Assembly: GCA_002493005.1 (NCBI GenBank) | Contig: DKXL01000029.1 | Coordinates: 1-64,000, forward strand | Direction: 5' to 3' | Origin: Ruminococcaceae bacterium UBA7127 | GTDB lineage: Bacteria > Bacillota > Clostridia > Oscillospirales > Acutalibacteraceae | Length of the DNA: 64,000 bases | Shown here: one piece after another, positions 25,675 through 33,696 of the stretch | Layout of the letters: each line of letters begins with the position of its first letter | Position numbering within the stretch: position 1 is the stretch's first letter | Program-made: the position numbers and the translations under genes | Notes under the pieces: generated by a model | What the model saw: the letters and a program-made list of their open reading frames with translations, nothing else | The model's database searches: none | What the model was told of the DNA's origin: nothing

Positions 25675-26633
25675 CAGGAGTACACCCCCTCAAAACCGAC
25701 AGTATATACTGCAAGCTCACTTTCATCGGGTGCAGCTTTATTGTAAACATCACCGCGATAAAGCGCGTCAATAAAGCCCATAACATCACGCTTGCTTTTG
25801 ATGTGCGAAATGCCGTTTGTCTTGCGGCACATAACATAAAAACTTCTTCCTCTGTCCAAAAGGGCAAGACAAGCAAACATAAATTCGGCGAGAATTTTGT
25901 CGTTTTCTGCGCAGTTGTCGGTAAGCTCCAGCCTGATTGCAGGCTGACTGTAAACAGGCTCATATGGTTTGCGAACAATAGTCTGGTCAAGCTTTGATGA
26001 CAGTTTCCAGTGAATTGACCGTATGCTGTCACCGGGTTGATACTCCGCAAGCTCATAAAAATCGGCAATGCCGCCGCTTTTGGGCTTGTAGCCGATTACT
26101 GATTTTTCATCAAATTGCGGAATGGTAACGTCGGTGTTGTTTTTGGGCATAACATTAAACGAAAACTGTTTATTTGTCTTTATCGGGATAAAAAATATTC
26201 CCATCAAATCGTAAACTCTACAGCTTTTGGCATTTACAATTACCCTGCCGCAGTGTTGGCAAAGATTTTTGTGGCTTAGTAGAATTTGACCCGAAAATTT
26301 GCCTGCATAGCTTAATGTGCCCTTGTAGTTTGTATTTGCAAAAGCGTTGTATGCTTTTATTTTAATTCTTATAAGTGGACACACAACAGTGTTGTGCTTT
26401 TTGCCGCAAACTGCTATGCGGCATTCCTCGGTATTGTCGGCAACACCTGCAAAAGTAAGATTTAGTCCGTTTGATGCTGTAATAATCATAAACGGCAGGC
26501 TTACAAGTACAGACAATACAGGTAAGCACAAAATGCAGAGCAGCAGATACCACGAAAACCACGCATAATAAAATATGCTGAAAACAAATGCCGCCAAAAG
26601 AATAGATAGGTAGACAATAATATTTTTAATCAT
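25674..26633 (-). CDS. DUF58 domain-containing protein
   Basis: A 319-residue protein with two N-terminal membrane helices (about residues 5-50) and the DUF58 core motif ELAEYQPGDSIRSIHWKLSSK (about 195-215), part of a von Willebrand A-like fold. It is the usual partner of MoxR ATPases. It ends overlapping the transglutaminase start and begins 3 bases after the moxR stop, so all three form one operon. Confidence 0.88.
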   Translation of the reverse strand: MIKNIIVYLSILLAAFVFSIFYYAWFSWYLLLCILCLPVLSVLVSLPFMIITASNGLNLTFAGVADNTEECRIAVCGKKHNTVVCPLIRIKIKAYNAFANTNYKGTLSYAGKFSGQILLSHKNLCQHCGRVIVNAKSCRVYDLMGIFFIPIKTNKQFSFNVMPKNNTDVTIPQFDEKSVIGYKPKSGGIADFYELAEYQPGDSIRSIHWKLSSKLDQTIVRKPYEPVYSQPAIRLELTDNCAENDKILAEFMFACLALLDRGRSFYVMCRKTNGISHIKSKRDVMGFIDALYRGDVYNKAAPDESELAVYTVGFEGVYS

Positions 26634-26636
26634 CTG

Positions 26637-27564
26637 TCAAATCCTCGGCTGTTTTGTTGTCTTTAAAATGTCATTTAATATGTCTTCGGTGTTTAAATTG
26701 CGTGCTGTTGCTTCTGAGCTCAGAATAATACGATGATTCAGCGTGCTGATAAATACGTTTTCAACATCCCTCGGCACGATATAGTCACGGTCGTCGGCAA
26801 ATGCAAGAGCCTTTGCCATATCGGTAAGCGACAAAGCGGCTCTCGGACTTGCACCCCTCGACACGAGGCCGTGTGTTCTTGTGCGTCTAATCAGCGCTAC
26901 AATATATTCAGCCATTTCATTGTGAACATAGACTTGCTTTGCCTTTGACTGCATTCCGGCAAGTTCTTCTTTTGTTACCACACATTTTACGTTGTCAATA
27001 GGGTTAGACGTGCTTCTGTTTAAAATCATTTTACATTCGGCATCCTTGTCGGGATAGCCCATTGAAATTCTAATCATAAACCTGTCAACCTGCGAGTCAG
27101 GCAAAAGCTGAGTGCCTGATGCGCCTGTCGGATTTTGAGTTGCAATTACAGAGAAAGGCTTTTCCAACTTAAACGATTTTCCGTCAATAGTCACCTGATG
27201 TTCCTCCATTGCCTCTAACAAAGCGGATTGGGTGCGGCTTGAGGTACGATTCAGCTCGTCCGCAAGGAAAAGATTGCAGAATATCGCGCCTTTGTTGAAT
27301 ATCATTTTTCCGCTTTCCTTGTGATATACGGAAAATCCCGTAACATCAGAGGGGGAGAGTATCCGGGGTAAACTGAATGCGCTTGTAGTCAAGTCCCAAT
27401 GCTTTTGAAAATGCAACAGCCATTGTGGTTTTGCCCACTCCCGGAATGTCCTCAATCAAAATGTTACCCTCCGCTATAATTGCCAAAAGAGAATTAATAA
27501 TAGCTCTGTCTTTGCCGTTAATGACCTTTTTTATTTCTAAAATTACTTTTTGAAATTCATTCAT
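26637..27564 (-). pseudogene. MoxR-family AAA ATPase with a frameshift
   Basis: The N-terminal part (27564 to about 27356) has DIPGVGKTTMA (Walker A) and RIQFTPDTLP. The rest (from about 27350 to 26637) continues with SDVTGFSVY, LADELNRT (Walker B), IATQNP (sensor 1) and the C-terminal lid, but in the next frame. The break falls in a run of five C's on the coding strand (27355-27351). One C fewer would restore ...TLPSDV... and a normal protein of about 308 residues. Either a true frameshift, a slip-prone tract, or a base-calling error in a homopolymer. Confidence 0.85.
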
Positions 27565-27623
27565 AATTTTCCCCTTAAATATAAATTAAAGTGATTGTTT
27601 TTATTCTATATCAGTATGAGTCT

Positions 27624-27652
27624 ATTATATTTCATAAAGCGCAATATTGCAA
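27624..27652 (-). promoter_or_regulatory. Promoter of the moxR operon
   Basis: On the minus strand TTGCAA (27652-27647), 17 bases, TATAAT (27629-27624), about 60 bases before the start codon. Confidence 0.6.
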
Positions 27653-27675
27653 CAAAAATTAAAAAGCAACGTGAC

Positions 27676-27712
27676 GGCGGCATGATGCCGCCCACAATTC
27701 GAGCAGACAGCT
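27676..27712 (+). repeat. Palindromic repeat, copy 1
   Basis: GGCGGCATGATGCCGCC followed by CACAATTCGAGCAGACAGCTT. The same unit, inverted, occurs at 60035-60071 with four changes, two of which are compensatory in the palindrome (A-T to G-C). Confidence 0.65.
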
Positions 27713-27771
27713 TGATAGTATCTACACTTCTCCGCCCGACCGTTTTCGAGCAATTACTATAATGTAAAAAA

Positions 27772-27796
27772 GCCGACCCTAATTTTTAAGGTCGGC
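27772..27796 (-). terminator. Terminator of the cyclophilin-HAD operon
   Basis: GCCGACC and GGTCGGC form the stem; on the minus strand it is followed by TTTTTTACATT. It lies 6 bases past the HAD stop. Confidence 0.82.
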
Positions 27797-27801
27797 ATTT
27801 A

Positions 27802-28647
27802 TCAGTCGATTATTAACTTTTTTTGCATTTGATTTTCGTCATACAGCGCGTCGCTTACCGCCATTTTTTTAATGATGTTTTTTACGGTAATGTCAAGTCC
27901 CGTATCAATTCTGTAGTCGGCGGGATAAATAAAGTCAACTCTGTCGCTTTTAAGAAGTTCCTCAACCTTGCTGTCTTTGTTTTGATAAACTGCGATTGAG
28001 TACCCTCCGTAGGCTTTCATCATCTTCATACAAGGAACGTCGGATAAGCCGTCGCCAATATAAATCATATTGCAAAACGGAACTCTTTTGCTGTCATCAG
28101 GCATAGAACGGTTAAGGTCAATGTCGTTGGCAATGTCAAGCACGCCCTTGTTAATTCTGTACACAAACTGTGTTTTGTTGGTATAGTTTACATCTGTTTT
28201 GGGCCACACACCGTTTCCGCTATCGTCATATAGAAATTCACAGGCGAATATACTTTTAAAGAATTTGCTGATTGATGTGCCCTCAATAATTTCTTTCATT
28301 CCCGACGATATAACATAGTGTTCAACCTGCATACCGTATTGTTTGCCAAATTCGGTAATGCGCTCAAACCAATCCTCAACACCGTCAAAAAGCTCAACAT
28401 TTTTACCCATATCAACGAGGTTTTGCCTAAGGAGCGGAAGATTTTTGTCCTTGGAAATTTTGACCATAGCATACATATACGCGAGGATTGAGTCCATATG
28501 TTCATTCCTGCCGAGTAAATTTGCATATTGCCAAAACTCGTTTTCGGTCATACCGAGGCTTGGAATAAAGCTATAATCCTGCATATCCTTTGTACAAAGA
28601 GTACGGTCAAAGTCATACATTATTGCAACAATAGGCAGCTCATTCAT
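27802..28647 (-). CDS. HAD-superfamily phosphatase (phosphoserine-phosphatase-like)
   Basis: A 281-residue cytoplasmic hydrolase. Motif I is YDFDRTLC with nucleophile D12 and D14; motif II is the Ser of VISSGM; motif IV is YIGDGLSDVPCMK. A large cap region lies between motifs I and II. Substrate unknown. GGAG precedes the ATG. It follows the cyclophilin-like gene by 14 bases. Confidence 0.82.
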   Translation of the reverse strand: MNELPIVAIMYDFDRTLCTKDMQDYSFIPSLGMTENEFWQYANLLGRNEHMDSILAYMYAMVKISKDKNLPLLRQNLVDMGKNVELFDGVEDWFERITEFGKQYGMQVEHYVISSGMKEIIEGTSISKFFKSIFACEFLYDDSGNGVWPKTDVNYTNKTQFVYRINKGVLDIANDIDLNRSMPDDSKRVPFCNMIYIGDGLSDVPCMKMMKAYGGYSIAVYQNKDSKVEELLKSDRVDFIYPADYRIDTGLDITVKNIIKKMAVSDALYDENQMQKKLIID

Positions 28648-28661
28648 AAAATTCTCCTTAA

Positions 28662-29639
28662 TTATTTGGCAGTGCTTGCAGCGGTATTGCCTGAATAGGC
28701 AGTAATCTCAACGGACTCAATTATAACGGATTCATTAGGTATTCCTTCTTCATTTGTCTTGACCAGTGCAATTTTGTCAACGACGTCCATTCCGTCAATT
28801 ACCTGTGCAAATACGGTATATCCTCTGTCTACGGCATTGTATGCACCGTCAAGATAAGGATTGCCGCCGTTTTGGTTATATAACTGTTTTACCTCATTTG
28901 ACACTATGTCGGTGTTATAGCAGTTTGTGCCGTTTTTGTCAATAAATGCAGACAATAGATTTGAGTCTTTGTAATTTTCAAATTGGGTTTTAAGTGTGTT
29001 CCATTGCTCTTCAAGATGCGTCCATCCGCCCTGCGATTTAAAGGCATCAGCGCTTGTTTGGTTAATAAAAAAAGCGCTTTCGTTTGTGTCGCATCCTGTG
29101 TTTGACATTGCAACTGCGCCCCTGATGTTAAAAAGCTTGTTGCAAAACTCATCTTCAAATTGAGAGCCATAGGAGCTTGTTCCGCAATATCCGCCGTTTA
29201 TCATAAAATCATTTGTTACCTTGTTGAACAGTGTATTATCATATTTGCCGTCCTTTGCAAGGTTAATAAAGTTTGTAACAGCCTTTGGCGCCTGAGTGGG
29301 GAAAAAGCGGATTGTTATGTCACCCATAGATGTATGTATGGTTGCAATGGTGTCGCCCTCGTCGGGGGCGTCAAGCTGAAATCCGACCTTGTTTGCGGTG
29401 TCATTGTACACGTTTGGTTCAATTCCGAGTGAAACCGCATCGATTCCAATGGATTCAAGAAAGTCTACAGGATTTGCCTCGTCGTCAGTGCTTGCAGTGT
29501 AAGTTGCAGCAGGTTCGTCAGCGCTTGCATTTGATGGTTGCTTGTTTTCGTTACAGCCGCTTGAAAATGCAGTGACAGCAAGAAGACCGGCAACTCCCAA
29601 AACAGTACATAGTGCTCTGGTAAATCTGTTAGTATTCAT
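28662..29639 (-). CDS. Cyclophilin-type peptidyl-prolyl isomerase, lipoprotein
   Basis: A 325-residue protein with a lipoprotein signal (lipobox FSSGC, Cys at about residue 29), so it acts outside the membrane, presumably in folding of exported proteins. The cyclophilin domain runs from about residue 100 to 315. Its catalytic signature, usually F-H-R-V..F-M-x-Q-G-G, reads FNKVTNDFMINGG: the His and the catalytic Arg are replaced by Asn and Lys. A roughly 55-residue insertion separates SAFFINQ from the final part. I start it at ATG 29639 with GAAAGG upstream. Confidence 0.85.
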   Translation of the reverse strand: MNTNRFTRALCTVLGVAGLLAVTAFSSGCNENKQPSNASADEPAATYTASTDDEANPVDFLESIGIDAVSLGIEPNVYNDTANKVGFQLDAPDEGDTIATIHTSMGDITIRFFPTQAPKAVTNFINLAKDGKYDNTLFNKVTNDFMINGGYCGTSSYGSQFEDEFCNKLFNIRGAVAMSNTGCDTNESAFFINQTSADAFKSQGGWTHLEEQWNTLKTQFENYKDSNLLSAFIDKNGTNCYNTDIVSNEVKQLYNQNGGNPYLDGAYNAVDRGYTVFAQVIDGMDVVDKIALVKTNEEGIPNESVIIESVEITAYSGNTAASTAK

Positions 29640-30035
29640 AACTTGTTTTCCTTTCAGATTTATACTAAACCTCAATAATAATCGGCATATTCGGCATTTA
29701 TTCTTCAATATACTGTCGTCACAGCCGAGTACAGCGAAAAATAAATTTAAAAATCATTGCCTGGTTAAAATTAATGAATAGTATTAATTCTAAAACACAC
29801 AATTATATGATATCACAAAATGACCAAAATTGCAAGTTAGACGGATTTATGACGGAAAGCGCAGTATTTTCTATCTGTAAAAATGTTCTTTTCGAGTAAT
29901 AACTCAAACAATAATTTCATATGCTTATGTGTAACCAAATATAACAAAGCATTAGTGTAAAAAGTTACATTATGCTTTGAGTACCGCTCTCTGAATTTAA
30001 TTTAAGTTTATATTTTAGGGGGCAAAATCTCCGAT
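29640..30035. other. Intergenic region before the S1-domain gene
   Basis: Divergent regulatory region between the cyclophilin gene and the S1 gene. It contains the inverted repeat at 29945-29979 and leads into the pseudoknot leader. No reading frame with a ribosome site was seen. Confidence 0.5.
29945..29979. repeat. Inverted repeat CAAAGCAT...ATGCTTTG
   Basis: CAAAGCAT (29945-29952) and ATGCTTTG (29972-29979), with inner arms GTGTAA and TTAC extending the pairing. No U-run follows, so an operator or small RNA hairpin is more likely than a terminator. Confidence 0.45.
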
Positions 30036-30102
30036 ACGCCTTATATGCCCACAATCAGGCGTCAGGATATTTTAAGTTAAAACTTAGATGAATACTGTGG
30101 GC
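30036..30102 (+). promoter_or_regulatory. Pseudoknot leader motif, copy A (S1-domain gene)
   Basis: Stem 1 is ACGCCT (30036-30041) with AGGCGT (30057-30062). The loop segment GCCCACA (30047-30053) is complementary to TGTGGGC (30096-30102), which stands directly before AGAAAGG and the start codon. The connecting stretch of 33 bases has its own small hairpin (AAGTT/AACTT). The same plan recurs at 48111 and 50945. Confidence 0.7.
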
Positions 30103-30111
30103 AGAAAGGCT

Positions 30112-31050
30112 ATGGAAATTAAAATGTCAGAATATTTACCCGAAGGAAAACTTATTTCGACTCAGGAAAATATAAATATAATCCGCTCGTTGCAGCTGTT
30201 AAAGGAAGCCAAAAAAGAAGGCAAAATTCTTGAGGCACGTGCGTGTGTATGCGACTCAGGACACAACCTGATTGTTGACCTCGGAGGTATCAAGGGAATA
30301 ATTCCCAGAGAAGAGGGCGCAATCGGAATACGTGACGGTTCGGTGCGTGACATTGCAGTTATCTCAAGAGTCAACCGCCCCGTCTGCTTTGTGGTTACCG
30401 ATATTTGCAGCGATGAAAATGGTGAACCCTATGCGCTTTTGTCAAGGGAAATGGCACAGCGCAAGTGCTATAATGAATATATTTCAAAACTCAGGTGCGG
30501 TGATGTGGTAAATGCTTGCATAACCCACCTTGAAAATTTCGGTGCATTCGCAGACATAGGTTGTGGCATAGTTGCACTTATGCCGATTGATACAATATCG
30601 GTATCTCGTATTGAGCATCCAAGGGAGCGCTTTGTTGTCGGTATGGATATTAAAGCAGTGATAAAATCAATAGAAAACGGTCGAATAAGCCTCAGCCACA
30701 AGGAATTGCTCGGAACGTGGGAGCAGAATGCGGAGAACTTTTGTGCAGGCGAAACTGTTGCAGGAATTGTGCGCAGTGTTGAAAATTACGGAGCTTTTGT
30801 CGAGCTTGCTCCAAACCTTGCAGGACTTGCCGAAAGTCACGAGGGAGTGTGTGCAGGTCAGCAGGTAAGCGTGTACATAAAGAGCATAATTCCTGACAAA
30901 ATGAAAATCAAGCTTATTATTATTGATACCTTTGACTATAAATATAACCCTCAAAAGCCAAAGTATTATTGTGACAGCAGTCATATAAGCAGCTTTTTGT
31001 ATTCACCCGAGCACTGCACAAAAAAGGTTGAAACAGTCTTTGGTGAATAG
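30112..31050 (+). CDS. Protein with S1 RNA-binding domains
   Basis: About 312 residues. Two clear S1 domains, GDVVNACITHLENFGAFADIG (about residues 127-195) and GETVAGIVRSVENYGAFVELA (about 217-280), follow an N-terminal S1-like region with LIVDLGGIKGIIPREE. It resembles shortened RpsA/YugI-type RNA-binding proteins rather than full ribosomal protein S1 with four to six domains. It probably binds RNA or ribosomes. The ATG at 30112 and an in-frame ATG at 30124 are both possible; copies of the leader elsewhere favour the second. Confidence 0.82.
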   Translation: MEIKMSEYLPEGKLISTQENINIIRSLQLLKEAKKEGKILEARACVCDSGHNLIVDLGGIKGIIPREEGAIGIRDGSVRDIAVISRVNRPVCFVVTDICSDENGEPYALLSREMAQRKCYNEYISKLRCGDVVNACITHLENFGAFADIGCGIVALMPIDTISVSRIEHPRERFVVGMDIKAVIKSIENGRISLSHKELLGTWEQNAENFCAGETVAGIVRSVENYGAFVELAPNLAGLAESHEGVCAGQQVSVYIKSIIPDKMKIKLIIIDTFDYKYNPQKPKYYCDSSHISSFLYSPEHCTKKVETVFGE

Positions 31051-31066
31051 GATATAGCAAAAAATA

Positions 31067-31090
31067 ACCCGACCAAAATTTTGGTCGGGT
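31067..31090. terminator. Bidirectional terminator between the S1 gene and nifU
   Basis: A perfect 24-base palindrome: ACCCGACCAAAA at 31067-31078 followed by its complement. On the minus strand it is followed by TATTTTTTGC, a good U-tract for the nifU operon; the plus-strand tail is weaker. Confidence 0.8.
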
Positions 31091-31139
31091 AAATTTGTTT
31101 ATGAATATCGAAAAATAATTTACAATTATTTAAATAAGA

Positions 31140-31568
31140 TTAATGACAGCCGCAATCGTCGCATTCAGGCACACAGCCGACAATAGGGTCAGGGTCAATG
31201 CCCATTTTTTGATAGTAGTCGGAGATAGCAGCCTTAATTGCCTGCTCAGCAAGCACAGAGCAGTGAACCTTAACAGGCGGAAGTCCGTCCAGAGCCTCCA
31301 TAACTGCCTTGTTGGTGAGCTTAAGCGCGTCGTTAATTGACTTGCCTTTAATCATCTCGGTAGCCATACTGCTTGTGGCAATAGCGGCTCCGCAGCCAAA
31401 TGTTTTAAACTTTACATCTGTTATGATATCATCTTCAACCTTGATGTACATTTTCATAATATCGCCGCATTTTGAGTTGCCAACCTCACCGATACCGTCG
31501 GCGTTTTCAATTTCACCAACATTGCGCGGATTAGCAAAATGATCCATAACCTTCTCAGAATAAGCCAT
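31140..31568 (-). CDS. nifU: Iron-sulfur cluster scaffold protein (IscU/NifU N-terminal type)
   Basis: A 142-residue scaffold on which Fe-S clusters are built from the sulfur released by the cysteine desulfurase encoded just upstream. The three ligand Cys are in SKCGD, FGCGAA and VHCS. An extra Cys-rich tail, CVPECDDCGCH, extends past the usual end. It starts 23 bases after nifS on the same strand with GGAGG upstream. Confidence 0.92.
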   Translation of the reverse strand: MAYSEKVMDHFANPRNVGEIENADGIGEVGNSKCGDIMKMYIKVEDDIITDVKFKTFGCGAAIATSSMATEMIKGKSINDALKLTNKAVMEALDGLPPVKVHCSVLAEQAIKAAISDYYQKMGIDPDPIVGCVPECDDCGCH

Positions 31569-31591
31569 TATATAAACCTCCTAAGTTATAA

Positions 31592-32785
31592 TTAAGCGTT
31601 TTGTGCTGCTTCATCTTTTTTAATTTTTTCCCAGAGGGGGGACATTGCTCTAAGGTAATCGACAATCTTTGGAACTACCTCAAGAATATAGTCGATATCC
31701 TCCTCGGTAGTGCCGTCAGAGAATGAAAGACGCATACTTCCGTGAGCAATTTCGTGCGGAAGACCGATAGCAAGCAGAACATGGCTTGGGTCAAGGCTGC
31801 CTGATGTGCACGCAGAACCCGAAGAAGCCGATATTCCGTTCAAATCAAGCCTTAAAAGCAAACTTTCACCCTCAATGCCCTCAAAGCACATATTAACATT
31901 GCCCGGCAGACGGTGAACCCTGTCACCGTTAATTCTTGAACGCTCAATCTTAAGAAGTCCGTCAATGAGTCTGTCCCTCATTTTAGTAAGCTTTGCGTTT
32001 CTTTCACTCATTGTGTCAATTGCGAGCTGTAATGCTGCGTCAAGACCAACAATGCCTGCAACATTTTCTGTGCCTGCACGTCTGCCTCTTTCCTGAGCGC
32101 CGCCGTCGATAAGATTTTCTATCTTAACGCCACGTCTTACATAGAGAAGTCCACAACCCTTAGGACCGTGAATTTTGTGAGCAGTCATAGAGAGTAAATC
32201 AATGTTTTGCTCTGTGACATTGATTTTTACAAATCCCGCAGCCTGAACAGCGTCAGTATGAAAAAGTACGCCGTGCTTTTTGCAGATTGCGCCAATCTCT
32301 GAAATTGGCTGAATAGTTCCGATTTCATTGTTGGCATACATAATAGAAACAATGGCAGTGTTCTCCTTAATAGCGTTTTCTACGTCCTCGGGATGAACAA
32401 TACCGTTTTCATATACATCAAGATATGTTACCTCAAAGCCCTCTTTTTCAAGCGACTCACAGGTGTGCAAAATTGCGTGATGCTCAAACTTTGAAGTAAT
32501 AATATGATTTTTGCCCTTTGCCTTTAGAGCGTGGCAAACTCCCTTGAGCGCCCAGTTGTCAGATTCACTGCCGCCTGATGTAAAGAAAATTTCGTTCGGA
32601 AACTTTGCGCCAAGGTTTTTGGCAATGTTTTCTCTTGATTTTTCAACAGCTTCTTTAGCCGCTCCGCCGATTCTGTAAAGGCTTGACGGATTGCCGTAAA
32701 CCTCTGTAAGATACGGCATCATTTTTTCAAGCACAACAGGGGACAGAGCAGTTGTAGCCGAATTATCAGCATAGATATTTCTCAT
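31592..32785 (-). CDS. nifS: Cysteine desulfurase (NifS/IscS type)
   Basis: A 397-residue PLP enzyme that takes sulfur from cysteine for Fe-S clusters. YADNSATTALSP at the start, the PLP lysine in TAHKIHGPKGCG (about residue 200) and the sulfur-accepting Cys in SGSACTSGSLDPSHVL (about residue 323) are present. I start it at ATG 32785 with GAAAGG upstream; an in-frame ATG at 32803 is less likely. Operon order is rnhA-nifS-nifU. Confidence 0.94.
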   Translation of the reverse strand: MRNIYADNSATTALSPVVLEKMMPYLTEVYGNPSSLYRIGGAAKEAVEKSRENIAKNLGAKFPNEIFFTSGGSESDNWALKGVCHALKAKGKNHIITSKFEHHAILHTCESLEKEGFEVTYLDVYENGIVHPEDVENAIKENTAIVSIMYANNEIGTIQPISEIGAICKKHGVLFHTDAVQAAGFVKINVTEQNIDLLSMTAHKIHGPKGCGLLYVRRGVKIENLIDGGAQERGRRAGTENVAGIVGLDAALQLAIDTMSERNAKLTKMRDRLIDGLLKIERSRINGDRVHRLPGNVNMCFEGIEGESLLLRLDLNGISASSGSACTSGSLDPSHVLLAIGLPHEIAHGSMRLSFSDGTTEEDIDYILEVVPKIVDYLRAMSPLWEKIKKDEAAQNA

Positions 32786-32807
32786 ATATTTCACCTTTCG
32801 CAAAAAG

Positions 32808-33245
32808 TTATGAATATTGTTTTGACGCGGCTACCGCGAGTCGGTCGCATCTCTCGTTTTCAGGATGTCCTGCATGACCCTTGACCCATACAATATCAAT
32901 ATCGTGGATGTCATATAGCTTAAGAAGTTTGTCCCATAATTCAGGATTGAGGGCAGGCTCCTTTTTGTTACGCATCCAGTTGTTTGCCTTCCACTTTTTT
33001 GCCCATCCCAGCTTGAGTGCGTTACAAACATATTGTGAATCACTGTAAAGAATGACTTTGCAGGGCTCTTTTAGCAAAGCAAGAGCATTGATAACAGCCG
33101 AAAGCTCCATACGGTTGTTTGTTGTGTTTGCCTCACCGCCCGAAATTTCTTTTTCGTGGCCGTTGTAACGCAAAATTGCGCCCCAACCTCCGGGACCGGG
33201 ATTGCCGCTGCAAGCACCGTCTGTAAAGATTTCAACCTGTTTCAA
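32808..33245 (-). CDS. rnhA: Ribonuclease HI
   Basis: A 145-residue enzyme that removes RNA from RNA-DNA hybrids. The four acidic residues are seen: D8 in FTDGACSGNPGPGGWG, E in RMELSAV, D in YSDSQYV and D in ERCDRLAV. The handle KKWKANNWMRN is present. The start is TTG at 33245 with AGGAGA six bases upstream. It leads the nifS-nifU operon. Confidence 0.95.
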   Translation of the reverse strand: MKQVEIFTDGACSGNPGPGGWGAILRYNGHEKEISGGEANTTNNRMELSAVINALALLKEPCKVILYSDSQYVCNALKLGWAKKWKANNWMRNKKEPALNPELWDKLLKLYDIHDIDIVWVKGHAGHPENERCDRLAVAASKQYS

Positions 33246-33509
33246 TCGAATTCTCCTCTTGTAGTAGTCGTAGGGGTCTAAACCATACCAAAGTTTATTA
33301 TAATACTCTCAAACGACAAATGCAACCATTATTTGGGATAATTCTATAAAAATGGTAGGTAATAGAATAAAAAACAATACAGACAAAGTGATAAAACAAT
33401 ATTTTGAATGCATAGACTTTGTTATTATTTTTCCATTTTTTGCACATAATATACTTTACAACAACTTCTTTATGATTTTGTTGCAACCGGTTTTTCTCAA
33501 ATAAAACAC
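33246..33509. other. Divergent intergenic region between rnhA and rnj
   Basis: AT-rich with no reading frame that has a ribosome site. It contains the upstream regions of both operons; the rnj promoter starts at 33510. Confidence 0.5.
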
Positions 33510-33539
33510 TTGACATAATATGCAAAAGTGCGGTAAAAT
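33510..33539 (+). promoter_or_regulatory. Sigma-A promoter of rnj
   Basis: TTGACA (33510-33515), 18 bases, TAAAAT (33534-33539). The transcript would have a leader of about 150 bases before the GTG start. Confidence 0.7.
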
Positions 33540-33696
33540 AATATGAATATATATGATAGGGTTGGTATATACTCTACACAATTTAGTAATAAAATTCGTG
33601 TATATAATACGGATTATAAATAATCGAAGTCAGGCTCTATTTTGGACGGACAAGGGCAAAGACTTCAAAAATAAATACATTAATGGAGGTAAATTT

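Noticed and set aside
25586..26068. A 160-codon frame on the minus strand overlapping the DUF58 and transglutaminase genes
   Set aside because: It is in another phase of two well-supported coding genes, without a ribosome site or family features.
33298..33525. A 75-codon minus-strand frame between rnhA and rnj
   Set aside because: No ribosome site and it covers the rnj promoter.
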